Shown here in pieces: positions 7,886 to 15,991 of a DNA stretch of 36,826 nt. The DNA is from Thermoplasmata archaeon (GTDB taxonomy: Archaea > Thermoplasmatota > Thermoplasmata > Lutacidiplasmatales > UBA184), in contig JAKIWI010000003.1 of the NCBI GenBank assembly GCA_022750115.1, positions 1 through 36,826 on the forward strand, in the 5' to 3' direction. The position numbers and the translations under genes are program-made. Below the pieces are notes generated by a model that was not told the DNA's origin, ran no database searches, and saw only the letters and a program-made list of their open reading frames with translations. Numbering within the stretch: the stretch's first letter is position 1; every line of letters starts with the position of its first letter.

Positions 7886-8860
7886 ATGCCGCGAAAGAAG
7901 GACGCCCCGGCGGCCCCGAAGGCGGGCGCACCCGCGATCGGGACCGTACCGCTCAAGGTCGGCGGGAAACCCCACCCCGAGCTCGGGCTGGGACTCTGGT
8001 CCCTCGGTCGCTGGGAGCGCGACGACGAGACCCGCACACGCGCGACGGCGGACCACGCGCTTTCGCGCGGGGTCCGATGGTTCGACACGGCGGAGGTCTA
8101 CGGGACCGGCCGCTCGGAGCGGCTGCTCGGCGACGTCCTCGCCCGCGGGAACGTGGCCCCCAAGGAGCTGTTCGTGACGACGAAGGTGTCGTGGGAGCAC
8201 CTGCGGGCCGCCCAGGTGAGGGCCGCCGTCGTCGGCAGCCTGCAGAAGCTTGCCCGGACCTCGGTCGACCTGATCCTCGTGCATGCGCCCGACCGGCGCG
8301 TCCCGATCGCGGAGACGATGGGCGCCCTCGAGGCGCTCTGGAAGGAGGGGAAGATGGGCGCGATCGGGGTGTCGAACTTCTCGGTCGAACAGCTCGCCGA
8401 GGCTCGCGCCGCACTCCACGAGACCGACATCGTCGTCAACCAAGTGGTCTACAACCTGTTCGACCGCGAGGACGGCGATGGTGTCTCGGAGTACTGCCGG
8501 AAGAACGGCATCGTCGTCGAGGCGTACACCCCGCTCATGCGGGGGATCCTCGCGGGGCGTTACCTCGATGGAACGCCGCCGAGCCCCGAGGTCCGACGGT
8601 TCGCCCACGACCTGATGGACCCGAACCGGTACCGCACGATCGTCGCGGCCGCCCGAGAGATCCGCCAAGTGGCGACCGAGGCGAAGGTCCCGATGGCGTC
8701 GATCGCACTCCACTGGCTCCGCCGTCGTGGCGCGGCCGTATTGTTCGGGGCGAGCCGGCCCGAGCAGGTCGACGAGATCTTGGAGGCCTGGGGGCACCGG
8801 CCCAGCGACGCGGTCCTCGACCGGGCCGAAGCGATCGCCCAGGGGGCGACGCGTGCTTAG
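7886..8860 (+). CDS. Aldo/keto reductase
   Basis: NAD(P)H-dependent oxidoreductase with a (beta/alpha)8 barrel. In the 324 residues the catalytic tetrad is complete: D67 and Y72 in WFDTAEVYG, K100 in VTTKVSW, H133 in LVHAPD. Also seen are the GVSNFS strand (cofactor side), NQVVYNLFDR, a YTPL segment and a C-terminal cofactor-binding segment with VLFGASRPEQV. The ATG at 7886 lies two bases after the valS stop; an extended low-complexity Lys/Ala/Pro head (residues 1-18) precedes the barrel, so a later start is possible but none fits better. The gene sits in the ABC-valS-AKR-HAD run; its stop overlaps the HAD start. Substrate cannot be read from sequence. Confidence 0.93.
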   Translation: MPRKKDAPAAPKAGAPAIGTVPLKVGGKPHPELGLGLWSLGRWERDDETRTRATADHALSRGVRWFDTAEVYGTGRSERLLGDVLARGNVAPKELFVTTKVSWEHLRAAQVRAAVVGSLQKLARTSVDLILVHAPDRRVPIAETMGALEALWKEGKMGAIGVSNFSVEQLAEARAALHETDIVVNQVVYNLFDREDGDGVSEYCRKNGIVVEAYTPLMRGILAGRYLDGTPPSPEVRRFAHDLMDPNRYRTIVAAAREIRQVATEAKVPMASIALHWLRRRGAAVLFGASRPEQVDEILEAWGHRPSDAVLDRAEAIAQGATRA

Positions 8861-9527
8861 GCTCGTCGCGTTCGACATGGACGGGACGCTCGTCGACGCG
8901 AAGAGCTCCTGGGCGGCGATCCACGCCCACTTCGGCGACCACAACGACGAGGGGCTCCGGCTGTTCAACGCGGGCCAGATCGATGACCACGAATTCCTGC
9001 GCCGCGACATCGCCGTCTGGTGGCGCCACCGGCCCGACCTGACGATCGACGAGCTCGAGGCGATCCTCGACCGCGTCCCGCTGATGCCGGGGGCGCGTCC
9101 GCTGCTGGAGGCGCTCCGCGGCGCCCACGTGACCACGGCGATCGTGAGCGGCGGAATCGACGTCCTCGCTCGGCGCGTGGCGCGCGAGCTCGGCATGGAC
9201 CTCGCGCTCGCGAACGGCTTCCGAGTGACCGCGCAGGGGACGTTGACGGGCGAGGGGATCATCCGGGTGCCGATCCGCAACAAGGAGGCCGTCGTGCGGA
9301 AGCTGCAGGACGACCTCGGCATCCTCCCGGAGGAGACCGCCTCGGTCGGGAACTCCGAGATCGACGTCGGGATGTTTCGCCGGAGCGCGATCGGCGTCGC
9401 GTTCCTCCCCGAGGACGACGTGGTCCGCCAGGGAGCCACGAACGTCGTGGAGGAGAAGGATCTCGCGCGCCTGATCCCAATCCTCCTCCCGGCGTCCGGC
9501 GGGAAATCGGCCTCGCCGCCGAGCTAG
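8853..9527 (+). CDS. HAD-superfamily phosphatase (phosphoserine-phosphatase-like)
   Basis: A 224-residue haloacid-dehalogenase-fold hydrolase starting with GTG at 8853, inside the preceding gene's end (8-base overlap). Motif I is FDMDGT (nucleophile D8, acid D10), motif II is IVSGG, motif III lies in the RNKEAVVRKL stretch, and motif IV is VGNSEID. The helical cap between motifs I and II (about residues 15-85) and the VSGG motif point to the SerB-like class that releases phosphate from small molecules. In motif IV the first acidic residue of the usual GD-x-x-x-D pattern is Asn, with Glu and Asp still close by, so activity or metal binding may be altered. It ends the run begun at 2717. Confidence 0.88.
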   Translation: MLRLVAFDMDGTLVDAKSSWAAIHAHFGDHNDEGLRLFNAGQIDDHEFLRRDIAVWWRHRPDLTIDELEAILDRVPLMPGARPLLEALRGAHVTTAIVSGGIDVLARRVARELGMDLALANGFRVTAQGTLTGEGIIRVPIRNKEAVVRKLQDDLGILPEETASVGNSEIDVGMFRRSAIGVAFLPEDDVVRQGATNVVEEKDLARLIPILLPASGGKSASPPS

Positions 9528-9569
9528 CGGGAAAGCTGCTCTCGGCGGGGCCAGCGCGACCGCCAACCC

Positions 9570-9576
9570 TTTTGAA
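9570..9576 (+). promoter_or_regulatory. Probable TATA element of the aIF2-beta operon
   Basis: TTTTGAA is the only AT-rich stretch in the 70-base gap after the HAD gene, centred 25 bases before the ATG at 9598; it implies a leaderless mRNA. Confidence 0.45.
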
Positions 9577-9597
9577 CGGCGCCCGGCTCGGTCGAGC

Positions 9598-10218
9598 ATG
9601 GCCGATAGCTACGATGCGATGCTTCAGCGGGCGCGGACCCGCCTTCCTCCCGTCCAGGTCGGGACCGACCGATTCCAGGTCCCCGAACCGGACCTGATGA
9701 CCGACGGGAAGAACACCGTGATCCGCAACTTCCAGACGATCGCTGAAGTGCTGCGGCGCGAGCCGGCGCACGTCATCGGCTACCTCGCCCGGGAGCTCGG
9801 CTGCCCGGGGGTCCTCGACCTTCCCCGTGGCGTCCTGAAGAGCCGCATCCCGAAGGAGACGCTCTCCCAGCGGATCCGCGAGTACACGGAAAAGTACGTG
9901 ATCTGCTCCGAGTGCAAGCGGCCTGACACCCATCTCAAGCGCGACGGCCGTCTGACGCTTCTGATCTGCGAGGCCTGCGGCGCTCAGCGACCGGTCACGG
10001 TCCGGCGCGTGGTTGAGCCGGAGAAGCCGAAGACGCCGGTCGTCGTCGGTGAGGTGTACCGGCTGACGATCGAGGACGTCGGGAAGCGGGGCGACGGCGT
10101 CGCGAAGAAGGAAGGATTTGTCATCTTCGTGACGGGCGCGACCCAGCGCGGCGCCACGATCAACGCGAAGATCACGAAGGTGCTCGGCAACAACGCCTAC
10201 GCGGTCGTCCAGCCCTGA
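9598..10218 (+). CDS. Translation initiation factor 2 subunit beta with TRAM domain
   Basis: Part of the aIF2 heterotrimer that delivers initiator Met-tRNA to the small ribosomal subunit. The 206-residue protein has the unstructured N-terminal helix that contacts the gamma subunit (YDAMLQRAR), the alpha-beta core (about 25-97, VPEPDL, NFQTIAEVLRREP), a zinc ribbon with C103, C106, C124 and C127, and a C-terminal extension (about 147-205) with the TRAM pattern VGEVYRLTIEDVGKRGDG, GATINAKITKV. Classical aIF2-beta ends after the zinc ribbon near 140 residues; fused TRAM domains, which bind RNA, are known in some archaeal homologues. A presenilin-like protease and deoxyhypusine synthase follow closely on the same strand. 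Confidence 0.95.
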   Translation: MADSYDAMLQRARTRLPPVQVGTDRFQVPEPDLMTDGKNTVIRNFQTIAEVLRREPAHVIGYLARELGCPGVLDLPRGVLKSRIPKETLSQRIREYTEKYVICSECKRPDTHLKRDGRLTLLICEACGAQRPVTVRRVVEPEKPKTPVVVGEVYRLTIEDVGKRGDGVAKKEGFVIFVTGATQRGATINAKITKVLGNNAYAVVQP

Positions 10219-10224
10219 CCCGCG

Positions 10225-11193
10225 ATGCGGAGCCTGCGTAGCCTCGCGCTGCTCGGGCTCTACGTCGGCGCCCAGGTCGTCGCGCTCATCCTCGCCGCGC
10301 CGTTCAAGTCGGCCGGGCTCGCCTCGACGTCGAACCCGAACAACCCGACCGACCCGCTCTACATCATCGTCCTGATTGTCATCGTCCCGCTGCCGATCAT
10401 CTACCTCGCGACACGCAAGGGCGGACCCGCGTTCTTGCGCGCGCTCATCCTCACCGGGATCTCTGCGTCGCTGTTCATCACCCTGCAGGCGGCGCTCGCC
10501 CTCGTCGTCCCGCCGCCGTTCTTCCTCGGGAACTCGGCGGCGGGGCTTCTCGCCGACTGGTCGGTGCCGCTCGCCGGGTCGATCGCGGTCACGTTCCTGC
10601 TCGCGCTCGCGATCGAGCCGCAGTGGTACGTCGTCGACCTCGTCGGATTCGTCGCGGCGGGCTCACTGACCGCGCTGCTGGGGATCTCGTTCGGCATCCT
10701 GCCGACGTTCATCCTCCTGCTCGCGCTGATGGTCTACGACGCGATCGCGGTGTACGGGACGAAGCACATGATCACGCTCGCCGACGTGGTCACCGAGATG
10801 AAGGTCCCAATTCTCCTGGTGATGCCCGCGAGCCGCGGCTTCGACTACACCACGAGCGGGAGTCTCAAGGACCAGCAGGCGAAGCCGAGGGAGGAGCGGG
10901 AGGCGATGTTCATGGGGCTCGGGGACATTGTGATCCCGGGCACGCTCGTCGTGTCGGCGTTCATCTCGCTCCCGTCGCGCGCCATCGCCCTCGGCATCGG
11001 CGGCAACCTCCTTGCGGCCGTGGGCGCACTCCTCGGCTCGCTCGTCGGCTACGCGCTCCTGATCCGGCTCGTCAACAAGGGCAACGCACAGGCCGGGCTC
11101 CCGTTCCTGAACGGGGGTGCCCTCGCCGGCTACGCCGTCACCTACCTCCTCGTCTTCCATAACCCGACCCTCGGCCTGCAACTGCACCTGTAG
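10225..11193 (+). CDS. Presenilin-like A22 intramembrane aspartic protease
   Basis: Membrane protease of the presenilin/signal peptide peptidase superfamily that cleaves within membrane helices. In 322 residues I count about nine hydrophobic segments. The two catalytic aspartates are present in family context: YD at 171-172 in helix 6, and GLGD at 231-234 in helix 7, separated by a hydrophilic loop rich in charged residues (about 205-228). A C-terminal GGALAGY segment occupies the place of the PAL motif, with Gly instead of Pro. Length matches archaeal family members. It begins six bases after the aIF2-beta stop and ends 14 bases before the deoxyhypusine synthase start. Substrates are unknown; candidates are signal-peptide remnants and membrane proteins of the surface cluster. 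Confidence 0.9.
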   Translation: MRSLRSLALLGLYVGAQVVALILAAPFKSAGLASTSNPNNPTDPLYIIVLIVIVPLPIIYLATRKGGPAFLRALILTGISASLFITLQAALALVVPPPFFLGNSAAGLLADWSVPLAGSIAVTFLLALAIEPQWYVVDLVGFVAAGSLTALLGISFGILPTFILLLALMVYDAIAVYGTKHMITLADVVTEMKVPILLVMPASRGFDYTTSGSLKDQQAKPREEREAMFMGLGDIVIPGTLVVSAFISLPSRAIALGIGGNLLAAVGALLGSLVGYALLIRLVNKGNAQAGLPFLNGGALAGYAVTYLLVFHNPTLGLQLHL

Positions 11194-11207
11194 GAGACGG
11201 ACCGACG

Positions 11208-12152
11208 GTGTCGCGCAAGGTCGAAGACATCCGAGTCGACGACGGCCCGAGCCTCGACACGTTCGCCCGGCGCCTCGAGGCCGGCGGCGGGTTCAGCGCG
11301 AAGGGCGTCGGCGCGGGCGTCGGGCTCCTCGCGCGGATCCTCGGGGACAAGGGGATGACGAAGTTTCTCTCGTTCCCCGCGGACATCGTCGCGACGGGGA
11401 CGCGGGGCGTTTTGGCCGGCCTCATCCGCGATGGCTACGTCGACGCGGTCGTCACGACGTGCGGCACGCTCGACCATGACATCGCCCGCGCCTTCCGTCC
11501 GTACTACCACGGCGAGTGGAGCCTGGACGACGTGGCGCTGCGACGGAAGGGTCTCTACCGGCTCGGCAACCTCGTGATCCCGGAGGGGAACTACGGCCCG
11601 GTCGTCGAGCGGTTCGTTCAGCCCCTCCTTCGGAAGCTCTGGAAGGGCGGGAAGCGCGCACTGTCGACGCGGGACCTCGTCTGGGCGATCGGGGAAGCGC
11701 TCGGGCCGAAGCGTGGCGAAGGGAGCATCGCCCGCGCCGCCTTCGAGCGGCAGGTGCCGGTGTTCGTACCGGGCATCACCGACGGGGCGGTCGGTTCCCA
11801 GATGTGGCTGTTCTGGCAGGACCACCGCGCCTTCTCCGTCGACCTGATGAGCGACGAACAGGCGCTCTCCGACCTCGTCTTCACCGCGAAGCGCTCGGGC
11901 GCGGTCATGCTCGGGGGGGGGATCTCCAAGCACCACACGATCTGGTGGAACCAGTTCCGCGATGGCCTCGACGCCGCGCTCTACATCACAACGGCCGTCG
12001 AGTGGGACGGCAGTCTCTCGGGTGCGCGGACCCGGGAAGCGGTGTCCTGGGGGAAGGTCAAGCCGAACGCCGAGCACGCGACGGTCGAGGGCGACGTGAC
12101 CGTGCTGTTCCCCCTGATGGTCGGCGCGGCGCTCGAACGGCTGCGCGCGTAG
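11208..12152 (+). CDS. dhs: Deoxyhypusine synthase
   Basis: Transfers an aminobutyl group from spermidine to a lysine of aIF5A, the first step of hypusine formation. The 314-residue protein starts with GTG at 11208, with GGAGAC shortly upstream. Family blocks are clear: TTCGTLDHD (83-91), IPEGNYG, FVPGITDGAVGS, the GGGISKHH segment (236-243, histidine equivalent to human H288), NQFRDGLDAALYITTAVEWDGSLSGA read in two parts, and SWGKV with K283 corresponding to the catalytic lysine (human K329). No aIF5A gene lies in the window. It follows the presenilin-like gene by 14 bases, so the three-gene group aIF2-beta, protease, synthase is likely co-transcribed. Confidence 0.96.
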   Translation: MSRKVEDIRVDDGPSLDTFARRLEAGGGFSAKGVGAGVGLLARILGDKGMTKFLSFPADIVATGTRGVLAGLIRDGYVDAVVTTCGTLDHDIARAFRPYYHGEWSLDDVALRRKGLYRLGNLVIPEGNYGPVVERFVQPLLRKLWKGGKRALSTRDLVWAIGEALGPKRGEGSIARAAFERQVPVFVPGITDGAVGSQMWLFWQDHRAFSVDLMSDEQALSDLVFTAKRSGAVMLGGGISKHHTIWWNQFRDGLDAALYITTAVEWDGSLSGARTREAVSWGKVKPNAEHATVEGDVTVLFPLMVGAALERLRA

Positions 12153-12223
12153 CGGCGGGCCGACGACCCGAACACCATCGATCCGGAATCCGGCCCGGCC
12201 GCCGAAGGCGCTCTCCGCGACGG

Positions 12224-12228
12224 TTATA
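12224..12228 (+). promoter_or_regulatory. TATA box of tRNA-Lys
   Basis: GGTTATACGG, with TTATA at 12224-12228, lies 27 bases before the first tRNA base, the normal archaeal tRNA promoter distance. Confidence 0.65.
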
Positions 12229-12252
12229 CGGAGGCGCGAGTCCGCCGACCTC

Positions 12253-12327
12253 GGGCCCGTAGCTCAGTCCGGTCAGAGCAGGCGGCTCTTAACCGCAAGA
12301 TCGGGGGTTCGAATCCCCCCGGGCCCG
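12253..12327 (+). tRNA. tRNA-Lys (anticodon CTT)
   Basis: Full cloverleaf by hand: acceptor 12253-12259 pairs with 12320-12326 (7 of 7), D stem GCTC/GAGC (12262-12265 with 12276-12279), anticodon stem 12281-12285 with 12293-12297 (outermost pair is G-A), loop CTCTTAA giving anticodon CTT at 12288-12290, T stem GGGGG/CCCCC around TTCGAAT, discriminator G at 12327. No intron and no encoded CCA. The anticodon reads AAG. Confidence 0.96.
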
Positions 12328-12388
12328 TGCCGAGTCCTGCCCGTCGTTCCGACGGAACCCCCCGGGGAGGGACGAGGCTCGGCGCGCC

Positions 12389-13474
12389 TCAACGTCCCGG
12401 TCGTACCGGGAGCTCCAAGAGGGGGGTCCCGTCGGCCGCGGCGTCCCGGGTCAACGGACCCGGGGCGAGGGGCCAGCCCGGCGGGAAGCAGAACAGGTCC
12501 TTCATGGGGGGGTGGAGCGCCCAGCTGTCGTTGGCGTTGCCGGTACTGTTGAGGCCGAGGAGCCACTCCGTCGTGGTGAGCAGGTTGTAGTGGGTGTAGT
12601 TGTACGTCGAGGTGTACCCGGCACAGGCGTACGGGCTGATCGCCGCCGTGTAGACGTGGCCGCCACCCTTGGTCCCGTTGGCTCCGAGCGTGCTGTTCGA
12701 GCTCCCCTCGTCGTAGGTGAGGAAGAACACGGAGCTCTGGAAGAACGAGTCGTTGAGGAGCGGGCTCATCCAGTGGCGCAGGAACGTGTCGCACACCGTG
12801 ATGTTGGACGCCCAGCATTCGTTCGTGATGTTCGGGGAGAAGAACCCGTAGGTTGGGGTCTGGTTGATCGCCACGTCGTGGCTCCACGCCTGGAATCCGA
12901 GGTCGTGGCTCTGGCAGTACGACTGGTTGCCCCAGATGTCGGCGTAGTAGACGAACGGGTTGTGGGCCGCACGGTACATCGCCGAGTGGTTCTGGTCGCA
13001 GGCGTACGGCATCCCCTGCATGAACGCGTTCCAGCTGAGGCTGGGGGTGTGGTTGTTCAGCAGGTCGACGACGTTGCGGAGCTTCAGCACGTGCTGGTAA
13101 TTGTTGGCGACCCCTGAGGTTGCCGCCGTGTACGCCGGGAACGAGTAGTGCTCGATCGAGTAGAAGTCCCCGGCGAAGGCGTACTTCTGCGCCAGGTAGC
13201 GCTCGAACGGCCCGTGGGCCATCACCCATGGCTCGTTCAGGTTCTCGAGGAACACGGTGAACACATGGCAGATCGGGGTCGTCAGGTTCAGAGTCGGGCA
13301 GGCGGAGAGGAGGGCCCCGGACGCACGGGCGCTCCCGACCGGGTTCGGGGCCGGCATCGGCACGGCCAGCACGAGCCAAACTACCGCGAGGGCGACGACC
13401 AGCCCCAGCGGCCCTCCGAGCGCGGCCGTCCGTCGATGACTCCGCGCGAATCGGAGGAGCCCCGACGGCTTCAT
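12389..13474 (-). CDS. Exported phosphoesterase, acid-phosphatase/phospholipase-C family
   Basis: A probable secreted, membrane-tethered phosphomonoesterase or phospholipase of the family that includes AcpA and non-specific phospholipase C, a branch of the alkaline-phosphatase fold. Of 361 residues, 19-40 form a hydrophobic anchor. The core shows FLENLN (75-80), where the family has a Glu-Asn metal site, IEHYSFPAYTAATSG (107-121, matching the HxSxPNYxxxxSG block), FFLTYDEGSS and GGGHVYTAAISP, then the C-terminal TTTEWLLGL. There are many NxS/T sequons and Cys pairs, fitting an extracytoplasmic glycoprotein. I chose ATG 13474 over in-frame codons farther upstream because a TATA box sits 26 bases before it, and the added stretch would cover the promoter. 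Confidence 0.85.
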   Translation of the reverse strand: MKPSGLLRFARSHRRTAALGGPLGLVVALAVVWLVLAVPMPAPNPVGSARASGALLSACPTLNLTTPICHVFTVFLENLNEPWVMAHGPFERYLAQKYAFAGDFYSIEHYSFPAYTAATSGVANNYQHVLKLRNVVDLLNNHTPSLSWNAFMQGMPYACDQNHSAMYRAAHNPFVYYADIWGNQSYCQSHDLGFQAWSHDVAINQTPTYGFFSPNITNECWASNITVCDTFLRHWMSPLLNDSFFQSSVFFLTYDEGSSNSTLGANGTKGGGHVYTAAISPYACAGYTSTYNYTHYNLLTTTEWLLGLNSTGNANDSWALHPPMKDLFCFPPGWPLAPGPLTRDAAADGTPLLELPVRPGR

Positions 13475-13496
13475 CACCCTAAACTTGGGAAACGGG

Positions 13497-13503
13497 GTAT
13501 AAG
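13497..13503 (-). promoter_or_regulatory. TATA box of the phosphoesterase gene
   Basis: CTTATAC on the minus strand, centred about 26 bases before the ATG at 13474, implying a leaderless transcript. Confidence 0.65.
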
Positions 13504-13647
13504 GGGCCTCGATTCCCCCCCCGTGAGCCCCTAACCAACGCCGCGCGGAGTATCTCGGACGTGCGCGGGGTCCGCCGCGCCGACCCAACGCCCCCGGGCT
13601 CCCCCGCCGGCCGACCTGGGGGAACCTCGGCGCGGCCCGATGGCCCC

Positions 13648-14433
13648 CTACAGCTTCGCCGACGCCGTGGCCGCGCCGCGGGACCCCTCGGGAACGGCCT
13701 CGCTGGAGGCCGGCGCGGCGGCGGACGGCGGGACGCTCGCGGGCAGGCCCGAGAGCCGCGTGACCGTCCGCCGCACGTCGACCAGAAGTTCATCTCCGGC
13801 CCGGTAGTCCGCGTCGCTCGGCGCGCGGGCGCACCTCAGCCGGGCGGACTCGCCCTGGGCGTCGGAGGCGATGACGTCGAAGACCGCGTCGAACACCACG
13901 AGGTCGTGCCGGGGGGCGAGGTCGGTGACCAGGATCACCGAGACCCCGAACTTCTTCTGGACCTCCATCAGCCGACCGGTGATGGCGGGCTCGTCGGGGA
14001 ACTGGCGCGCGACGACCCAGCCGTTGGCGATGAGGATCGCCATCGGACGGCGGATCGGGAACCGTCGGCGGAGCGTCTGCTCCGACGCTTCGGGCGCGGC
14101 CAGGAACTCGGCGAGGTGGGACAACACCTCCTCGGGATGATCGACCCGGACGATCGGCCAGGCGTCTAGGAGCCCGGGACCACCGCCGTCGCCTTGGGCG
14201 TCGGGGGCGAGCGTGACCAGATGACGATCGGCGGGCACGCGATCCCCCCAGTCGATCGACCCTGGGAGGGCGGCCCCCGAGCGGGAACGGATCTCGAGCA
14301 ACGCGAACTCCGGGTCTAGGGCGGCCGCCACGACGTGCCCGGCGAGGTTCGCGGCCACCGCGTCGGGGCCCCGGACGACGACATGGGTGGGCCCCCGGGA
14401 GCGGGGAACGATCAAGAGAGGCGGGTTCGGCAT
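13648..14433 (-). CDS. Soluble protein of unknown function, possible RecA/KaiC-like fold without Walker A
   Basis: I cannot name the family. The 261-residue protein (from ATG 14433; an earlier codon at 14466 has less support) has no signal peptide or membrane helix. Alternating beta strands and amphipathic helices are suggested: THVVVRGPDAV, FALLEIRS, HLVTLAPD, PMAILIANGWVVARQF, VSVILVTDLAP, DAVFDVIASD, and a final strand LLVDV. The order resembles the second half of a RecA/KaiC domain, but no P-loop glycine-lysine is present where Walker A would be, so any nucleotide function is doubtful. The last 40 residues are Ala/Ser/Pro-rich and probably disordered. It lies between an exported phosphoesterase and an Fn3-PKD membrane protein on the same strand, with gaps above 140 bases. 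Confidence 0.65.
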   Translation of the reverse strand: MPNPPLLIVPRSRGPTHVVVRGPDAVAANLAGHVVAAALDPEFALLEIRSRSGAALPGSIDWGDRVPADRHLVTLAPDAQGDGGGPGLLDAWPIVRVDHPEEVLSHLAEFLAAPEASEQTLRRRFPIRRPMAILIANGWVVARQFPDEPAITGRLMEVQKKFGVSVILVTDLAPRHDLVVFDAVFDVIASDAQGESARLRCARAPSDADYRAGDELLVDVRRTVTRLSGLPASVPPSAAAPASSEAVPEGSRGAATASAKL

Positions 14434-14581
14434 GGCCCCGCTGCGGTCAGTCCACCCAGGACCCAAATCCCCTGCCGATACCCCCTATCCGGGTGAATAC
14501 GGGTAGGGTTCGCGCGGTGGGGTTGCGGCCGGCCCAGGGGAGGAGACGGAGACACCGGGACCGACGGAGGGGCGGGGGCCC

Positions 14582-15952
14582 TCAGCGCCCGGCAGACGGG
14601 AGGCCGTCGAGCTGGTCCATGAGCTCGTCGAGGTCCCGCGGCGCACCCGGGGGCGAAGGGTCGGGCGGGGGACCCGGGCCCGGGGCCGCGGTCACGGCCT
14701 CGTACCCCTCCGGCGGAGGCGGGAGCGTGGGCACAGCGCCCGGGGGCGGGCCCGACCGCGGTTCGTTCGGGGCGCCGCGCGCGCCCCGGCGGCGCCGAAC
14801 GACCTGGATCGCGAGCCAAACGACCGCCCCGAGGAACGCCAGGGCGATCACCGCGGACACGACGGGGGCGAACGGGGTCGAGGTGGACGCCAGGGGGGAG
14901 GTCGAGCCGCCTCCGGGAGTGGAGTGGGTGCCGCCGGACCCGTCCGACCGATTCGTGGGGGAGGTGGCGTTGCCGCTGACGGTGAGGCTCGCGGTCGCGT
15001 TGGCGTTGCCCCCTACCGCGTCGTGGACGAGGCAGGTGACGACGAAGGCGCCCGGGCTCGTGAATATGTGGCTCGCGTTGCGTCCCGCGGCGGTCGCCCC
15101 GTCCCCGAAGTTCCAGTCGTACAACCGCGGGGAGGTACCGCCGGTCGCCAGACAGGCGAACGAGCCTCGGAACCCCTGGGCGAGCGTGGTCGGAGCCGAG
15201 ACGATGGTGGCGGTGAGCCCCCCGGGGGTGCTGACCCGGGCCTCGTTGGACGACGCGACCGAGGGCGAGGGGTACGAAGCGCAGTTGGACGCGTTCTGGC
15301 AGCCGTCGGCGACGTTCACCTCGAAGGCGTACGATGTGCCCGCGTGGAGTCCGTTCACCGTGAGGGACCGGTCCGACTCGGTCGAGCTCCCCGCGACGGT
15401 GGCTAAGCCCCCGGCACTCACCGACTCGAGAACCGTGTAGGAGACGAACCCGACCTCGGACCCGTAGACGGCCCGGTTCGTCCACGACAGGTTCGCGGCC
15501 GTCCCTCCGACGAGGGTGGCCGAGAGCGTCGGCAACACCGGCTGCGTCTGGGCGAGGACGTTCGACGTCACCGAGCTCAACCCGGTCTGGCCCATGATCA
15601 CCCGCCACCAGTAGTGCCCCCCGGGCGACAGGCCGTCCTGGAACAGCGACGTGCCGAGGAAGTTGCCGATCGTCGCGACCGGCGTCCAAGGACCGCTCGA
15701 GCCGTTCGTCGACCGGTCGACCTCGTAGCCCGAGAACAACAGCGACCCGGAGGACGGCGAAAGCCAACTCAGGCCGATGGCGGCGGGGGAGACGCCGGCG
15801 GCTTTCAGGGCGATCCCGCCCGAGGCCCCCGGGGCGGACCCGACGGCGAGCGCCGGGCTCAGAACGAGGACCAACGCCGCGATCGGAAGGACCACCCACC
15901 AGCCGCGGCCGGTCCTCGACCCTGACTCCGCCGGAGGTGGGAACGGCCGCAC
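14582..15952 (-). CDS. Fn3-Fn3-PKD membrane-anchored surface protein
   Basis: Probably a cell-surface adhesive or scaffolding protein. The 456 residues read: signal/anchor helix (18-40), two fibronectin type III-like modules (about 45-136 with YEVDRSTNG and HYWWRV; about 141-240 with YTVLESVS and SYAFEVNVADG), a PKD domain (about 247-326, DWNFGDG at 279-285, SHIFTSPGAFVVTCLV), a Ser/Thr/Gly linker, one transmembrane helix (362-384), an RRRRG stop-transfer and a Pro-rich cytosolic tail of about 70 residues ending in an acidic DLDELMDQLDGL helix. The acidic tail could recruit a cytosolic partner. Start is GTG at 15952; no earlier in-frame start fits. A weak TATA-like CTATCTAA lies 36 bases upstream. 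Confidence 0.82.
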   Translation of the reverse strand: MRPFPPPAESGSRTGRGWWVVLPIAALVLVLSPALAVGSAPGASGGIALKAAGVSPAAIGLSWLSPSSGSLLFSGYEVDRSTNGSSGPWTPVATIGNFLGTSLFQDGLSPGGHYWWRVIMGQTGLSSVTSNVLAQTQPVLPTLSATLVGGTAANLSWTNRAVYGSEVGFVSYTVLESVSAGGLATVAGSSTESDRSLTVNGLHAGTSYAFEVNVADGCQNASNCASYPSPSVASSNEARVSTPGGLTATIVSAPTTLAQGFRGSFACLATGGTSPRLYDWNFGDGATAAGRNASHIFTSPGAFVVTCLVHDAVGGNANATASLTVSGNATSPTNRSDGSGGTHSTPGGGSTSPLASTSTPFAPVVSAVIALAFLGAVVWLAIQVVRRRRGARGAPNEPRSGPPPGAVPTLPPPPEGYEAVTAAPGPGPPPDPSPPGAPRDLDELMDQLDGLPSAGR

Positions 15953-15983
15953 AGTGCACCAAGACGAATCACGATGGGGCGGG

Positions 15984-15991
15984 TTAGATAG
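15984..15991 (-). promoter_or_regulatory. Weak TATA-like element upstream of the Fn3-PKD gene
   Basis: CTATCTAA on the minus strand, about 36 bases before GTG 15952, is the only AT-rich stretch near this start. Confidence 0.35.

Noticed and set aside
7640-9439. Minus-strand open frame across valS, the AKR and the HAD gene
   Set aside because: It covers three genes with clear motifs on the plus strand and shows only low-complexity composition.
12253-12327. tRNA-Lys with intron or with selenocysteine-like features
   Set aside because: The cloverleaf closes without an insertion; anticodon CTT is plain lysine.
13475-13588. N-terminal extension of the phosphoesterase to base 13588
   Set aside because: It would run through a TATA box 26 bases before ATG 13474, and the added residues show no family match.
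14412-15962. Second minus-strand frame overlapping the Fn3-PKD gene
   Set aside because: It is Arg-rich with no domain; the overlapping frame has clear Fn3, PKD and membrane segments.
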